Below, piece after piece: positions 15,832-24,594 of a DNA stretch of 36,771 nt. The position numbers and the translations under genes were made by a program. Source of the DNA: Gallionella sp. UBA4737 (lineage in GTDB: Bacteria > Pseudomonadota > Gammaproteobacteria > Burkholderiales > Gallionellaceae); the NCBI GenBank assembly GCA_002403995.1, contig DHIV01000036.1, forward strand, positions 1 to 36,771, written 5' to 3'. The first letter of the stretch is position 1; each line of letters starts with the position of its first letter. A model generated the notes under the pieces. The model did not search any database and was not told the DNA's origin. It saw nothing but the letters and a program-made list of their open reading frames with translations.

Positions 15832-16530
15832 TCATTCGATCTTTTCCCAAGGCAGGTTCGTCGGCTTGTCTGTCATCACCAATAGCGCCCGGCCTTCGGC
15901 GGCATAGGATTCCAGCGCCATTATCCAGCAACTCGCCAAGCGTGTTTTGACATCCTCGAACAGCATGGCATCCACCACCAGCACAGGCGACATTTGCAGC
16001 AAGGCGCGCAACAATCCGGCCAGTTTGCGTTGCCAGGGTTCGACACTATACGGCTGAGCGCTCATGAATTCAGCGAACTCATCCTGCTCCAGGCCCAGCA
16101 CGCCCAGCCAGTGCCTGATGCTTTGCTCTGTTTCAGTCGCGTCACGCCCGGCGTGATACCACAGCGGCAAGGTGACATTTTCCCAGATCTTGAGGTTGCT
16201 GATCAGCCCGCCATTCGCCGCGACCCAAGCCACACGCCCTGGCCGGCTCGCGCTCGCCGGCTGCCAGATCAATGGCACGGGCCCGTTATTGCGCCTTCTT
16301 TCTCCGAACTTGCCGATCACGGCCAGCTTATTATGCCTTCTGTCGCCTTGCACGATCTCGATGCTGCCTTCCCCGCAAACAGTTGCACCGATCGCACTGT
16401 CGATCATGGCATTTTTTTCATCTCTGGACGAAAGTTGCAACAGCCGCGTCTCGCCCGCATGCAGCGTGAATGTATATGCGCGATCCGAACCCTTGCAGCG
16501 CACATCGGCAAATCTGAGCAGCGCGCTCAT
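15832..16530 (-). CDS. ABC ATPase-like subunit with degenerate catalytic motifs (MlaF position)
   Basis: 232 residues in the position of the MlaF ATPase and alignable to it by eye: LHAGETRLLQL leads to the Walker A site, GGLISNLKIWENVTLPLWYH is typical of Mla-type ATPases after the Q-loop, and QRKLAGLLRALLQMSPVLVVD follows the signature. Every catalytic motif is damaged: Walker A reads LSSRDEKNA (glycines lost, Lys kept), the Q-loop Gln is replaced (VAANGG), the LSGGQ site reads SVEPW, Walker B ends VVDAM (catalytic Glu lost), and the H-loop His is Asp (VMTDKP). The frame is intact, so this looks like a maintained pseudo-ATPase and not debris. Nucleotide hydrolysis is unlikely; another ATPase may power the permease. 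Confidence 0.78.
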   Translation of the reverse strand: MSALLRFADVRCKGSDRAYTFTLHAGETRLLQLSSRDEKNAMIDSAIGATVCGEGSIEIVQGDRRHNKLAVIGKFGERRRNNGPVPLIWQPASASRPGRVAWVAANGGLISNLKIWENVTLPLWYHAGRDATETEQSIRHWLGVLGLEQDEFAEFMSAQPYSVEPWQRKLAGLLRALLQMSPVLVVDAMLFEDVKTRLASCWIMALESYAAEGRALLVMTDKPTNLPWEKIE

Positions 16531-16544
16531 GATCTAACGAGAAA

Positions 16545-16600
16545 CTCGCGTAGCGAGCCCTTGCCCCCCTCGCCCTGTGGGAGAGGGCGCGGAGAGGGAA
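16545..16600 (-). repeat. Short palindromic repeats between the ABC subunit and MlaE genes
   Basis: CTCGC (16545-16549) pairs with GCGAG (16553-16557), and CGCCCT (16571-16576) pairs with AGGGCG (16584-16589) inside a C-rich/G-rich frame of the same style as 2535-2600. They occupy the 116-base gap (16531-16646) inside the MCE operon and could modulate mRNA stability. Confidence 0.42.
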
Positions 16601-16646
16601 CGGGCATGGCGGGTTTTATTATCATTTATGGAATCTGCCATGCCCG

Positions 16647-17417
16647 TCAAAAGAGCAGAACCGTGATCAGTCCGTCACAGGCGAATACCGCCATCAGACT
16701 GCGCATCACCGCGCGCGAGGCAGCGACCGGGATCTCGGTCATCGCGCGCTCCACTGTCAACCCGTAATAACAAGGCACCACCGACATCAACATGCCGAAG
16801 CAGATGCTTTTCAACGATGCTGCAAATATCTCCAGATAACTGATCATCTCGAAAAAATGGCCGACTTCGCCGAACAACGAGACGTCGATATGCCAGGCGG
16901 TGACGATCATGCCCGTGCCGATCGCGACGACCTGGAAGTAAAAGGTCAGCACCGAGCTGGTTATCGTCATCGCCAGCATACGCGGCACCACCAGATACGC
17001 GACCGGCGGGATGCCCATGCGCCGCAAACTCTTTATTTCGCCATTCACCTGCATCGCGGCAAGTTCGCTGGCGATCGCAGAGCTGCTGCGCCCGACGATC
17101 ACGATCGCCGTCAGCAAAGGTCCCAGCTCGCGCACCACCGTCCAGATCAACACCTGCAGCGTCAGCAATTCGTTGCGTCCGACCAGATTGCTGACTTGCA
17201 TCACCATGATCAGGCCCGCCAGAAAACCCATGACCGTGATCGGCCCCACCGATTGGATGCCGGTAAAATAAAGCTGTTTGAGTAGTGCGCTGCGTACCGG
17301 CCACTTGATCACCACCGGCAGTGCATAGAGAACCTGCCCGACCAGAACCACGCTGTCGCGCACGAACAGTCCCTGCATGCCCAGCCAATTCTGCATTTTC
17401 AATACAGGGTTTCTCAT
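16647..17417 (-). CDS. MlaE-family ABC transporter permease
   Basis: 256-residue inner-membrane permease of the MlaE/YrbE family that moves phospholipid or a related hydrophobic substrate with an MCE protein. The family signature ELGPLLTAIVIVGRSSSAIA followed by SELAAMQVNGEIKSLRRMGI is intact, and five to six hydrophobic helices are evident, including a C-terminal one (AVFACDGLITVLLF). It is first in the minus-strand operon MlaE, ABC-like subunit, MlaD-like, TPR lipoprotein, methyltransferase. Divergent from the DUF6279-like gene with a 142-base gap, in which no clear promoter pair stood out. Identity is secure. Confidence 0.93.
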   Translation of the reverse strand: MRNPVLKMQNWLGMQGLFVRDSVVLVGQVLYALPVVIKWPVRSALLKQLYFTGIQSVGPITVMGFLAGLIMVMQVSNLVGRNELLTLQVLIWTVVRELGPLLTAIVIVGRSSSAIASELAAMQVNGEIKSLRRMGIPPVAYLVVPRMLAMTITSSVLTFYFQVVAIGTGMIVTAWHIDVSLFGEVGHFFEMISYLEIFAASLKSICFGMLMSVVPCYYGLTVERAMTEIPVAASRAVMRSLMAVFACDGLITVLLF

Positions 17418-17559
17418 CGTCGCGTCCGCTCTCTCATGCCGTTTTACCCCCGCCGTCCATCACCGCGCAGCGTCCGTCCCGGAAGCCGGTCATGGGCATG
17501 TTACCCGAAGTTTCATGTTAACCTTTTCGCGCATCGAATTACTGGAACTGCCGGTGGCC

Positions 17560-18429
17560 ATGAGGAAATCACTATTCATCGTTCTCGCCTTTGCTCTGCT
17601 CTGCTGCGGCTGCAGCACTGCCGGCCTGGTCTACCGCAACGCCGACTGGTATCTGCAGCACAAGATCAACGGCTACACCTCATTCAATGCCCAACAGAAA
17701 AAATTGATCCTCCAGGATGTCTCTGATTATATGCACTGGCACCGGAAAAATGCGCTGCCAGCATACATCACCTTCCTGCAAAATTTGAATGGGGCGGCTC
17801 AATCTGGCGGCCAATTGAAAGTTGAGAACGTCACCCTGTTGAGGACCCAGCTGATGGATTTGTACAGAATGACCCTGGTGCCGGCGATCAGGCCCGCCGC
17901 TGAAATATTAAGCATGCTGGATAACGGACAAATACAGGAACTGGGACGCAATCTTGCCGAGGAAATCCAGAAACAGAAACATGAGGAACTCGATATCGGT
18001 CACGACAAATACCTGGACAATCGCGCGGATAAAACCATTTCCTTTCTGGAGTGGCTGGCAGGGAATTTGAGCGGCGAACAAGAACGAAAAATCAGGGAGA
18101 TGAGCCGTCACCTGCCCGTTGTCATCGACATTTATATCCAGCATCGTGCAGCCAATCAAAGCAGCTTGATAGCACTATTGAACGACCATGCGGACAAAGA
18201 AAAAATCGCTGCATTCCTGTCGTCCTGGTTATTGACCCCCGAAGCAAGCAGACTGCCCCGGCAGCAGCGTGTCATTGAGTCATTCGAGACGGCCTCGGAT
18301 GAAATGATCGCTCAGATCCATGGCCTGCTGACGGTTGCTCAAAAGAAACATATACACAAGATCATTTCGTCTTACATCGATGACATGCGTGCCGAAAGCA
18401 GGGCAGCCGTGCAGGGTCCCGGGCAATGA
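17560..18429 (+). CDS. DUF6279-like lipoprotein
   Basis: 289 residues from the chosen start. The lipoprotein signal is MRKSLFIVLAFALLCCGCS, with lipidation probably at Cys18; upstream in-frame starts (17377, 17515) would bury it. The mature part is wholly helical and charged, beginning GLVYRNADWYLQHKINGYTS, a pattern I associate with DUF6279 lipoproteins, with many Gln/Lys/Glu and conserved-looking Trp/Tyr early on. No enzymatic motif is visible. The stop overlaps the start of the MipA/OmpV gene by four bases (ATGA), so the two are co-translated and may act together in the envelope. Function unknown. Confidence 0.77.
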   Translation: MRKSLFIVLAFALLCCGCSTAGLVYRNADWYLQHKINGYTSFNAQQKKLILQDVSDYMHWHRKNALPAYITFLQNLNGAAQSGGQLKVENVTLLRTQLMDLYRMTLVPAIRPAAEILSMLDNGQIQELGRNLAEEIQKQKHEELDIGHDKYLDNRADKTISFLEWLAGNLSGEQERKIREMSRHLPVVIDIYIQHRAANQSSLIALLNDHADKEKIAAFLSSWLLTPEASRLPRQQRVIESFETASDEMIAQIHGLLTVAQKKHIHKIISSYIDDMRAESRAAVQGPGQ

Positions 18430-19310
18430 CGTTTCGTGCCGGAATCATACGTATGGCATGCGCGACGCTGATTGCTGCCGCCGGCTTTGGTTTTTTGGCC
18501 TGTTCCGCACTGGCTCAAGATACTCCGGCGCAACCCGCTCCGGTCGGCTCCGCACCGAAGTTGCCGCTTTGGGAGGCAGGGCTGTTCGGCTTTGGATACA
18601 CGCAGCCCGCCTATCCCGGCGCAGAAGACCGCGCGAGCCGGGCGCTGGGCTTGCCGTATGTCATCTACCGCGGTAGGTATTTGCGCGCCGAACAGGGCAG
18701 CCTGGGTTTGCGCGCGTTGAAGACGCCGCGCATCGAAGCAGACATCGGATTTGCCGCATCACTGGGGTCGCACTCATCCGGCAGCGCGGCTCGGCAGGGT
18801 ATGGCAGACCTGGGCACGATGATCGAATTCGGTCCGCGGCTGAAGATCAGCCTCGGCGATGTTTCATCCGGACGCAGCGATTCACGCCTGCAGTTTCCGT
18901 TGCGTGCAGTGATCGATGTCAGCCATGGCTTTATCTCGCGCGGCGTCGCGTTCGAGCCGCAATGGGTGACCGATATGCGCTTGTCCAAGCACTGGTTCAT
19001 CTCCACCAGTCTGGGCGCGATGTTCGGTGACGGAAAACTGTGCGACACTTTCTACAGCGTGGCGCCCGGCGAGGCTACGCCGGCCCGCCCCAGTTACATA
19101 GCCAAGAGCGGATTGATCGCGCTGCGCGCAGGCATGTTCGCATCACATCCGCTCACGCCCGATGTGCGGCTGTTTTACATCCTGCGCTTCGAATCATTGG
19201 CAGGAGCAGTCAACCGTGACAGCCCGCTGGTCCGGCGCAATGCCGGCTGGTCTGCAGGTATCGGGCTATCCTGGGAACTGGCACGCTCGGAGCAGCGCTC
19301 CAGCGAATAA
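18426..19310 (+). CDS. MipA/OmpV family outer-membrane protein
   Basis: 294 residues. After a signal peptide (cleavage near ALA-Q, about residue 30) the mature chain shows the family opening LWEAGLFGFGYTQPAYPGAE, LPYVIYRGRYLRAEQGSLGL, and a late GWSAGIGLSWEL strand. Family members are outer-membrane barrels; MipA of E. coli scaffolds MltA and PBP1B. Whether that scaffolding role holds here is not shown. The chain ends with a short charged tail (ARSEQRSSE) after the last strand instead of a terminal Phe. Translation is probably coupled to the upstream lipoprotein through an ATGA overlap. Confidence 0.87.
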   Translation: MTFRAGIIRMACATLIAAAGFGFLACSALAQDTPAQPAPVGSAPKLPLWEAGLFGFGYTQPAYPGAEDRASRALGLPYVIYRGRYLRAEQGSLGLRALKTPRIEADIGFAASLGSHSSGSAARQGMADLGTMIEFGPRLKISLGDVSSGRSDSRLQFPLRAVIDVSHGFISRGVAFEPQWVTDMRLSKHWFISTSLGAMFGDGKLCDTFYSVAPGEATPARPSYIAKSGLIALRAGMFASHPLTPDVRLFYILRFESLAGAVNRDSPLVRRNAGWSAGIGLSWELARSEQRSSE

Positions 19311-19352
19311 GCCCTGGATAATTGAGGCCCATGCTTGAAACAAGCGCAACGG

Positions 19353-19394
19353 AATTCAAAGGTTGCGCAATCCTGTCTGCCTGCGCTTTGAATT
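19353..19394 (+). terminator. Possible terminator hairpin after the MipA gene
   Basis: AATTCAAAG (19353-19361) pairs with CTTTGAATT (19386-19394), with further GCGCA/TGCG pairing inside. An overlapping alternative pairs GCGCAAC with GTTGCGC. It lies between the mipA-like stop and the glc promoter, but has only a short T-run, so termination is uncertain. Confidence 0.4.
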
Positions 19395-19424
19395 TTGCCA
19401 TTCATGCCCCTGGAATTTTATACT
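19395..19424 (+). promoter_or_regulatory. Predicted sigma-70 promoter of the glcDEF operon
   Basis: TTGCCA (19395-19400) and TATACT (19419-19424) each match five of six consensus bases and are 18 bases apart. They lie 60 bases upstream of the glcD start codon. No operator palindrome for a GlcC-like regulator was recognised. Confidence 0.52.
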
Positions 19425-19483
19425 CGACTAATTTACTATGCTTGCGTAAATAACTTGTTCAAACGCAAGTCTCCGGAGTCCCC

Positions 19484-20977
19484 TTGCCGCATCACCGCAA
19501 AAATATTGTTGCCCCGATCAATGAACCGCACAGTGGACTGATCAGGGCACTAAGCAGCTTATTGCCGCCGGAATCCGTGCTGGTCGATGCGGAGGACCTG
19601 CGCCCGTTCGAATGCGACGGGCTGGCGGTGTACCGGCAGCTGCCCATGGTCGTGGTGTTGCCCGAGACCATCGAACAGGTGCAGAGCATCATGCGCCTGT
19701 GCCATGCGCAGCAGGTGCCGGTGGTGGCGCGCGGCGCGGGCACCGGGCTGTCCGGCGGCGCGCTGCCGCTGGCGGATGGCGTGCTGCTGAGCCTGGCCAA
19801 ATTCAAGCGCATCATCAGCATCGATCCTGATAACGCGATGGCCACCGTGCAGCCCGGGGTGCGCAACCTGGCGATCTCCGAAGCGGCAGCCGTGCATGGC
19901 ATGTATTACGCGCCCGATCCTTCGTCGCAGATCGCCTGCACCATTGGCGGCAATGTCGCGGAAAATTCCGGCGGCGTGCACTGTTTGAAATACGGCCTGA
20001 CGGTGCACAATATCCTGATGCTGAAAGTGGTCACGATGGAAGGCGAGTTGCTGACCATAGGCGCGGAGACGCTGGACTCGCCGGGCTACGACCTGCTCGC
20101 GCTGATGGCCGGCTCCGAGGGCATGCTGGGCGTCATCGTCGAAGTCACCGTGAAATTATTGGCCAGACCGGAACGCGCGCAGGTCGTGCTCGCAGCCTTC
20201 GACGATGTGGTGAAGGCAGGCGAGGCGGTCGGCTCTATCATCGCAGCCGGCATCATCCCCGCCGGTCTTGAGATGATGGACAAGCTCGCGATCCAGGCGG
20301 CGGAGGATTTCGTGCACGCGGGTTATCCGCGCGATGCCGAGGCGATCCTGCTGTGCGAACTGGACGGCACGCACGCCGAGGTGTCCGAGTACATCATGGC
20401 GGTGCGCAAGATATTGACCGGCAGCGGCGCGACCGAAGTGCGCACCGCGGTAGACGAGGCCGAACGGCAACTGTTCTGGAAGGGGCGCAAATCGGCCTTC
20501 CCCGCCGTGGGACGAATCTCGCCGGATTATTACTGCATGGACGGCACGATACCGCGCCGCCAGTTGCCGCATGTGCTGCGCCGCATCAGCGAGCTGTCTG
20601 CGGAATATAAATTGCCGGTCGCGAATGTGTTCCACGCCGGCGATGGCAACCTGCATCCGCTGATCCTGTTCGATGCGAACAAGGCGGGCGAACTGCATCG
20701 CACCGAGGAGCTCGGCCGCCGCATCCTCGAGCTTTGCGTGGAGGTCGGCGGCACGATCACCGGCGAGCACGGCGTCGGCATCGAGAAGATAACCGCGATG
20801 TGCGTGCAATTCCGCAGCGCGGAATTAACGCAGTTCCACGCCGTCAAAGCCGCATTCGATCCGTCCGGCCTGCTCAATCCCGGCAAGGCCGTTCCTACAT
20901 TGCATCGCTGCGCCGAATTCGGCGCGATGCATGTGCATCACGGGCAACTCGCTCACCCCGAACTGGAACGTTTCTAG
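19484..20977 (+). CDS. glcD: Glycolate oxidase, FAD-binding subunit GlcD
   Basis: 497 residues; oxidises glycolate to glyoxylate with FAD as part of GlcDEF. The FAD-PCMH domain shows PVVARGAGTGLSGGALPLAD, PDPSSQIACTIGGNVAENSG and GSEGMLGVIVEVTVKLL. The C-terminal FAD-oxidase domain shows VFHAGDGNLHPLILFD and GGTITGEHGVGIEK. The start is an uncommon TTG, chosen because GGAG lies five bases upstream and no nearer ATG keeps the N-terminus. First gene of a plus-strand operon with glcE, glcF and an aminotransferase. In autotrophs this pathway salvages 2-phosphoglycolate made by RubisCO oxygenation. Confidence 0.94.
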   Translation: MPHHRKNIVAPINEPHSGLIRALSSLLPPESVLVDAEDLRPFECDGLAVYRQLPMVVVLPETIEQVQSIMRLCHAQQVPVVARGAGTGLSGGALPLADGVLLSLAKFKRIISIDPDNAMATVQPGVRNLAISEAAAVHGMYYAPDPSSQIACTIGGNVAENSGGVHCLKYGLTVHNILMLKVVTMEGELLTIGAETLDSPGYDLLALMAGSEGMLGVIVEVTVKLLARPERAQVVLAAFDDVVKAGEAVGSIIAAGIIPAGLEMMDKLAIQAAEDFVHAGYPRDAEAILLCELDGTHAEVSEYIMAVRKILTGSGATEVRTAVDEAERQLFWKGRKSAFPAVGRISPDYYCMDGTIPRRQLPHVLRRISELSAEYKLPVANVFHAGDGNLHPLILFDANKAGELHRTEELGRRILELCVEVGGTITGEHGVGIEKITAMCVQFRSAELTQFHAVKAAFDPSGLLNPGKAVPTLHRCAEFGAMHVHHGQLAHPELERF

Positions 20978-20985
20978 TGATCCCC

Positions 20986-22050
20986 ATGCGTGATTCAGAC
21001 ATCAGCAGTGAGCTACAGCAACAGGTGCTGGATGCTTTTCAAAATGCGACACCGCTCAACATCAGCGGTGGCAGCAGCAAGGCTTTTCTCGGGCGCGCCA
21101 GTCAGGGACAAACTGTCGATGTCAGCCATCATCGCGGCATCGTCGAATACGATCCGCGCGAACTGGTGCTGACGGCGCGCGGCGGCACCCCGCTGCAGGA
21201 GATCGAAGCCGCGCTGGCCGAAGCCGGGCAGATGCTCGCATTCGAGCCGCCGCATTTCGGCGACAGCGCCACGCTGGGCGGCACCATCGCCTGTGGATTG
21301 TCCGGCCCGCGCCGCCCCTACAGCGGTTCGGCGCGCGATTTCGTGCTGGGCTGCCAGATGCTGAACGGCCGCGGCGAGATACTGCGTTTCGGCGGGAAAG
21401 TGATGAAGAACGTCGCGGGCTACGATGTCTCGCGGCTGATGGCAGGGGCCCACGGCACACTGGGCATGTTGCTGGAGATCAGCCTGAAAGTGCTGCCGCG
21501 CCCGGCGGCGAGCGTCACCGTCGCGCGAGAGTGCAGCCCGGCTGAAGCGATCGCCAGCATGAGCGCTTGGCTGGGCAAACCGTACCCGGTGGACGGCGCG
21601 TGTTATCACGGTGACCAATGTTACGTGCGCATCTCCGGCAGCGCACAGGCCGTCAGGGAAGCGCGCACGAAGATACCCGGTGAGGTGGTGGCCGATGCGG
21701 AAAAATTCTGGCATGCGCTGCGCGAACATCAGCTGCCTTTCTTCCGGAAAAGCGGCGCGCTGTATCGCGTGGTGGTCAAACCCGCGACTCCGCCGCTGCC
21801 CATCGAAGGTTCATGGCTGCTGGACTGGGGCGGCGCACAGCGCTGGCTGTACAGCGATGCAGATGTGGCATCGATCCGCCATCGCGTCACAGCAGTTGGC
21901 GGGCATGCCACGGTGTTTCGCGGCGGCAAACAATCTGAAGATGTATTTCAGCCGCTGTCCGGGCCGCTGCTGGCGATACACCAGCGGCTCAAGAACAGCT
22001 TTGACCCGAACAACATCTTCAACCGCGGCCGACTGTACGCCAATCTATAA
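20986..22050 (+). CDS. glcE: Glycolate oxidase subunit GlcE
   Basis: 354 residues; second FAD-domain subunit of glycolate oxidase. PCMH-type FAD motifs are visible: ISGGSSKAFLG, LTARGGTPLQEIEAALAEAG, FGDSATLGGTIACGLSGPRR and GAHGTLGMLLEISLKVLPRP, ending FDPNNIFNRGRLYANL. The frame is open far upstream inside glcD, but that overlap is only a shadow. ATG 20986 is preferred; GTG 20977 overlapping the glcD stop (TAGTG) is possible and would add VIP. Neither has a strong ribosome site, consistent with coupled translation. glcF follows after two bases. Confidence 0.93.
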   Translation: MRDSDISSELQQQVLDAFQNATPLNISGGSSKAFLGRASQGQTVDVSHHRGIVEYDPRELVLTARGGTPLQEIEAALAEAGQMLAFEPPHFGDSATLGGTIACGLSGPRRPYSGSARDFVLGCQMLNGRGEILRFGGKVMKNVAGYDVSRLMAGAHGTLGMLLEISLKVLPRPAASVTVARECSPAEAIASMSAWLGKPYPVDGACYHGDQCYVRISGSAQAVREARTKIPGEVVADAEKFWHALREHQLPFFRKSGALYRVVVKPATPPLPIEGSWLLDWGGAQRWLYSDADVASIRHRVTAVGGHATVFRGGKQSEDVFQPLSGPLLAIHQRLKNSFDPNNIFNRGRLYANL

Positions 22051-22052
22051 GC

Positions 22053-23264
22053 ATGCAAACCGCCATCGCCACCGAACTGCTGAATAATCCGGATATCGCG
22101 GAAGCCGATGCCATCCTGCGCACTTGCGTGCATTGCGGTTTTTGCATGGCGACCTGCCCGACCTACCAGTTGCTGGGATCCGAACTGGATGGCCCTCGCG
22201 GGCGCATCTATCTGATCAAGGAGATGCTGGAGACCCAGCAGGCCAGCGGCAAGACCCGCTTGCATCTGGATCGCTGTCTGACCTGCCGCTCCTGCGAGAC
22301 CACCTGCCCGTCCGGCGTGCGCTATGGACGCCTGATCGACATCGGCCGCGAGTTCATCGAAGAAAATGCGCCGCGTTCGCTATACCAAAGACTGTTGCGC
22401 AAGGCCATGCTCGCCGTCATCCCCTACACCGCGCGCATGGCCGTTGCGCTGGCGCTGGCGCGCGTGTTTCGTCCGCTGCTGCCGGCACAACTGCAGAAAA
22501 AGATCCCTGTCAAACAGGTCGCTACCGCGACGCCGACGACATCCCACAAGCGGCGCATGCTGGTGCTGGATGGCTGCGTCCAGCCGCTGGGCACGCCGAA
22601 CACCAATGCCGCTGCGGCGCGCGTGCTGGACCGGCTCGGCATCTCGCTGGTCAGCGCACCGGGCACCGGTTGCTGCGGTGCACTGAACCAGCATCTGTCC
22701 GACAGCGCAGGCGCGCGCGCAATGATGCGCCGCAACATCGATGCATGGTGGCCGCACGTCGAAAGCGGCGCGGAGGCCATCGTGATGACCGCCAGCGGCT
22801 GCGGACTGATGGTGAAAGATTACGGCCATGCATTGAAAGATGATGCCGCGTATGCGGCCAAGGCCGCGCGCGTCAGCGCACTGGCGCGCGACTTGAGCGA
22901 GATACTGGGCCGCGAGAACCTGGATGCCTTCGCGCATATCGGCCGGGGCACGCGTGTGGCCTACCAGTCGTCCTGTACGCTGCAGCACGGCCAGAAGCTG
23001 GCCGGAACGGTGGAAGCGATCCTGCGGTGCTGCGGCTACGAACTCACGCCGGTGGCGGACAGCCACCTGTGCTGCGGCGCGGCGGGATCCTATACGCTGC
23101 TGCAAGCCAAGCTTTCCGGGCAACTGCTGGAGAACAAACTGGCTGCACTATATGCAGGCAAGCCGCAGGTCATCGCCTCCGCCAATGTCGGATGCCAGAT
23201 GCATCTGGCCGGCGCGAGCGATGTGCCGGTCAAGCACTGGATAGAGTTGCTGGAATCAAGCTAG
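22053..23264 (+). CDS. glcF: Glycolate oxidase iron-sulfur subunit GlcF
   Basis: 403 residues; carries electrons from the GlcD/E flavins towards the membrane quinone pool. Two 4Fe-4S ferredoxin motifs use Cys25/28/31/35 (CVHCGFCMATCP) and Cys75/78/81/85 (CLTCRSCETTCP). Two CCG domains follow, with GTGCCGALNQHL and SHLCCGAAGSYTLL as the conserved cores. Length and architecture match GlcF. The two-base spacing from glcE shows one operon. All metal ligands expected for the family appear present. Confidence 0.95.
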   Translation: MQTAIATELLNNPDIAEADAILRTCVHCGFCMATCPTYQLLGSELDGPRGRIYLIKEMLETQQASGKTRLHLDRCLTCRSCETTCPSGVRYGRLIDIGREFIEENAPRSLYQRLLRKAMLAVIPYTARMAVALALARVFRPLLPAQLQKKIPVKQVATATPTTSHKRRMLVLDGCVQPLGTPNTNAAAARVLDRLGISLVSAPGTGCCGALNQHLSDSAGARAMMRRNIDAWWPHVESGAEAIVMTASGCGLMVKDYGHALKDDAAYAAKAARVSALARDLSEILGRENLDAFAHIGRGTRVAYQSSCTLQHGQKLAGTVEAILRCCGYELTPVADSHLCCGAAGSYTLLQAKLSGQLLENKLAALYAGKPQVIASANVGCQMHLAGASDVPVKHWIELLESS

Positions 23265-23304
23265 AATCAAATAATATTAATTTTAAATCAGGAGAGGAAA
23301 CAGC

Positions 23305-24486
23305 ATGGCAATAACACCGTTCCACCCGCCGCAACGCATTCTGATGGGGCCCGGCCCCTCCGATGTCAGCCCGCGCGTACTCGAAGCTCTGTCGCGCCCG
23401 ACCATCGGCCATCTCGACCCGTTGTTCGTGTCTTTCATGGACGAGATGAAAATGCTGCTGAAATTCGCTTTCCAGACCGATAATGAATTGACGATGCCCG
23501 TTTCCGCGCCCGGCTCTGCCGGTATGGAGACCTGTTTCGTCAACCTGGTCGAGCCGGGCGACAAGGTCATCGTCTGCCAGAACGGCGTATTTGCAGGACG
23601 CATGAAGGAGAACGTCGAGCGCTGCGGCGGCATCGCGGTGATGGTTCAGGATGAATGGGGGCGCGCAGTCGATCCGCAAAAACTGGAAGATGCGCTCAAG
23701 GCCAATCCGGATGCGAAGATCGTCGCTTTCGTGCATGCCGAGACTTCCACCGGCGCGCAGTCCGACGCAAAGACGCTGGTCGAGATCGCGCACAAGCACA
23801 ACTGCCTGACCATCGTCGATGCGGTCACTTCGCTGGGCGGCACGCCGCTCAAGGTAGACGAGTGGAACATCGATGCGATCTATTCCGGCACGCAGAAATG
23901 CCTGTCGTGCACGCCCGGCCTCTCTCCCGTCAGCTTCAGCCCTCGAGCGCAGGAGAAGATCAAGAACCGCAAGAGTAAAGTTCAAAGCTGGTTCATGGAC
24001 CTGAATCTGGTGATGGGCTACTGGGGCGGCGCGACCAAGCGCGCCTATCACCACACCGCGCCGATCAACGCGCTATACGGCTTGCACGAGGCGCTGGTGA
24101 TGCTGCAGGAAGAAGGTCTGCATAACTCCTGGGCACGCCATCATAATAATCACCTCGCACTGCGCGCGGGCCTGGAAGCGATGGGCCTGAAGTTCGTCGT
24201 GCCGGAAGCGGAACGCCTGCCGCAACTGAATGCGATCTCGGTACCGGAAGGCGTGGACGAAGCCGCAGTGCGCTCCATCCTGTTGTCCGACTACAACCTG
24301 GAGATCGGCGCGGGCCTGGGTGCGATGGCCGGCAAAGTGTGGCGCATCGGCCTGATGGGGCACGCCAGCAACCCGCGCAACGTGCGCCTCTGCCTCAACG
24401 CACTGGACGATGTGCTGGTTCGCCTGAAAGCGCCGATCAAGCACGGTGTCGCGGTTGAAGCGGCGAACGGGAAGCTGGCTGACTGA
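23305..24486 (+). CDS. Class V aminotransferase: alanine/serine-glyoxylate aminotransferase
   Basis: 393-residue PLP enzyme converting glyoxylate to glycine with alanine or serine as amino donor. The N-terminus ILMGPGPSDVSPRVLEALSR is typical. PLP contacts include Asp172 in IVDAVTSLGG and the Schiff-base Lys198 in YSGTQKCLSCTPGL; RIGLMGHAS lies near the C-terminus. GGAGAGG with good spacing marks the start. It sits 40 bases after glcF and a strong terminator follows, so it is the last gene of the glycolate operon and consumes the product of GlcDEF. The amino donor cannot be settled by eye. Confidence 0.93.
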   Translation: MAITPFHPPQRILMGPGPSDVSPRVLEALSRPTIGHLDPLFVSFMDEMKMLLKFAFQTDNELTMPVSAPGSAGMETCFVNLVEPGDKVIVCQNGVFAGRMKENVERCGGIAVMVQDEWGRAVDPQKLEDALKANPDAKIVAFVHAETSTGAQSDAKTLVEIAHKHNCLTIVDAVTSLGGTPLKVDEWNIDAIYSGTQKCLSCTPGLSPVSFSPRAQEKIKNRKSKVQSWFMDLNLVMGYWGGATKRAYHHTAPINALYGLHEALVMLQEEGLHNSWARHHNNHLALRAGLEAMGLKFVVPEAERLPQLNAISVPEGVDEAAVRSILLSDYNLEIGAGLGAMAGKVWRIGLMGHASNPRNVRLCLNALDDVLVRLKAPIKHGVAVEAANGKLAD

Positions 24487-24508
24487 TTCGCTGTGTAGCA
24501 AGCAAACA

Positions 24509-24538
24509 AAAACCCGCCCAGGTTGGGCGGGTTTTTTT
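24509..24538 (+). terminator. Rho-independent terminator of the glycolate operon
   Basis: AAACCCGCCCA (24510-24520) pairs with TGGGCGGGTTT (24524-24534) around a three-base loop, followed by a run of T to 24538. The A-run on the other side also lets it serve the convergent lipoprotein gene, whose stop lies at 24595. Confidence 0.88.
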
Positions 24539-24594
24539 GCGGGTATCCGGCTTTCAACCCGGGATATTCAAATGAATAACCGTGAGTGTTGCGG

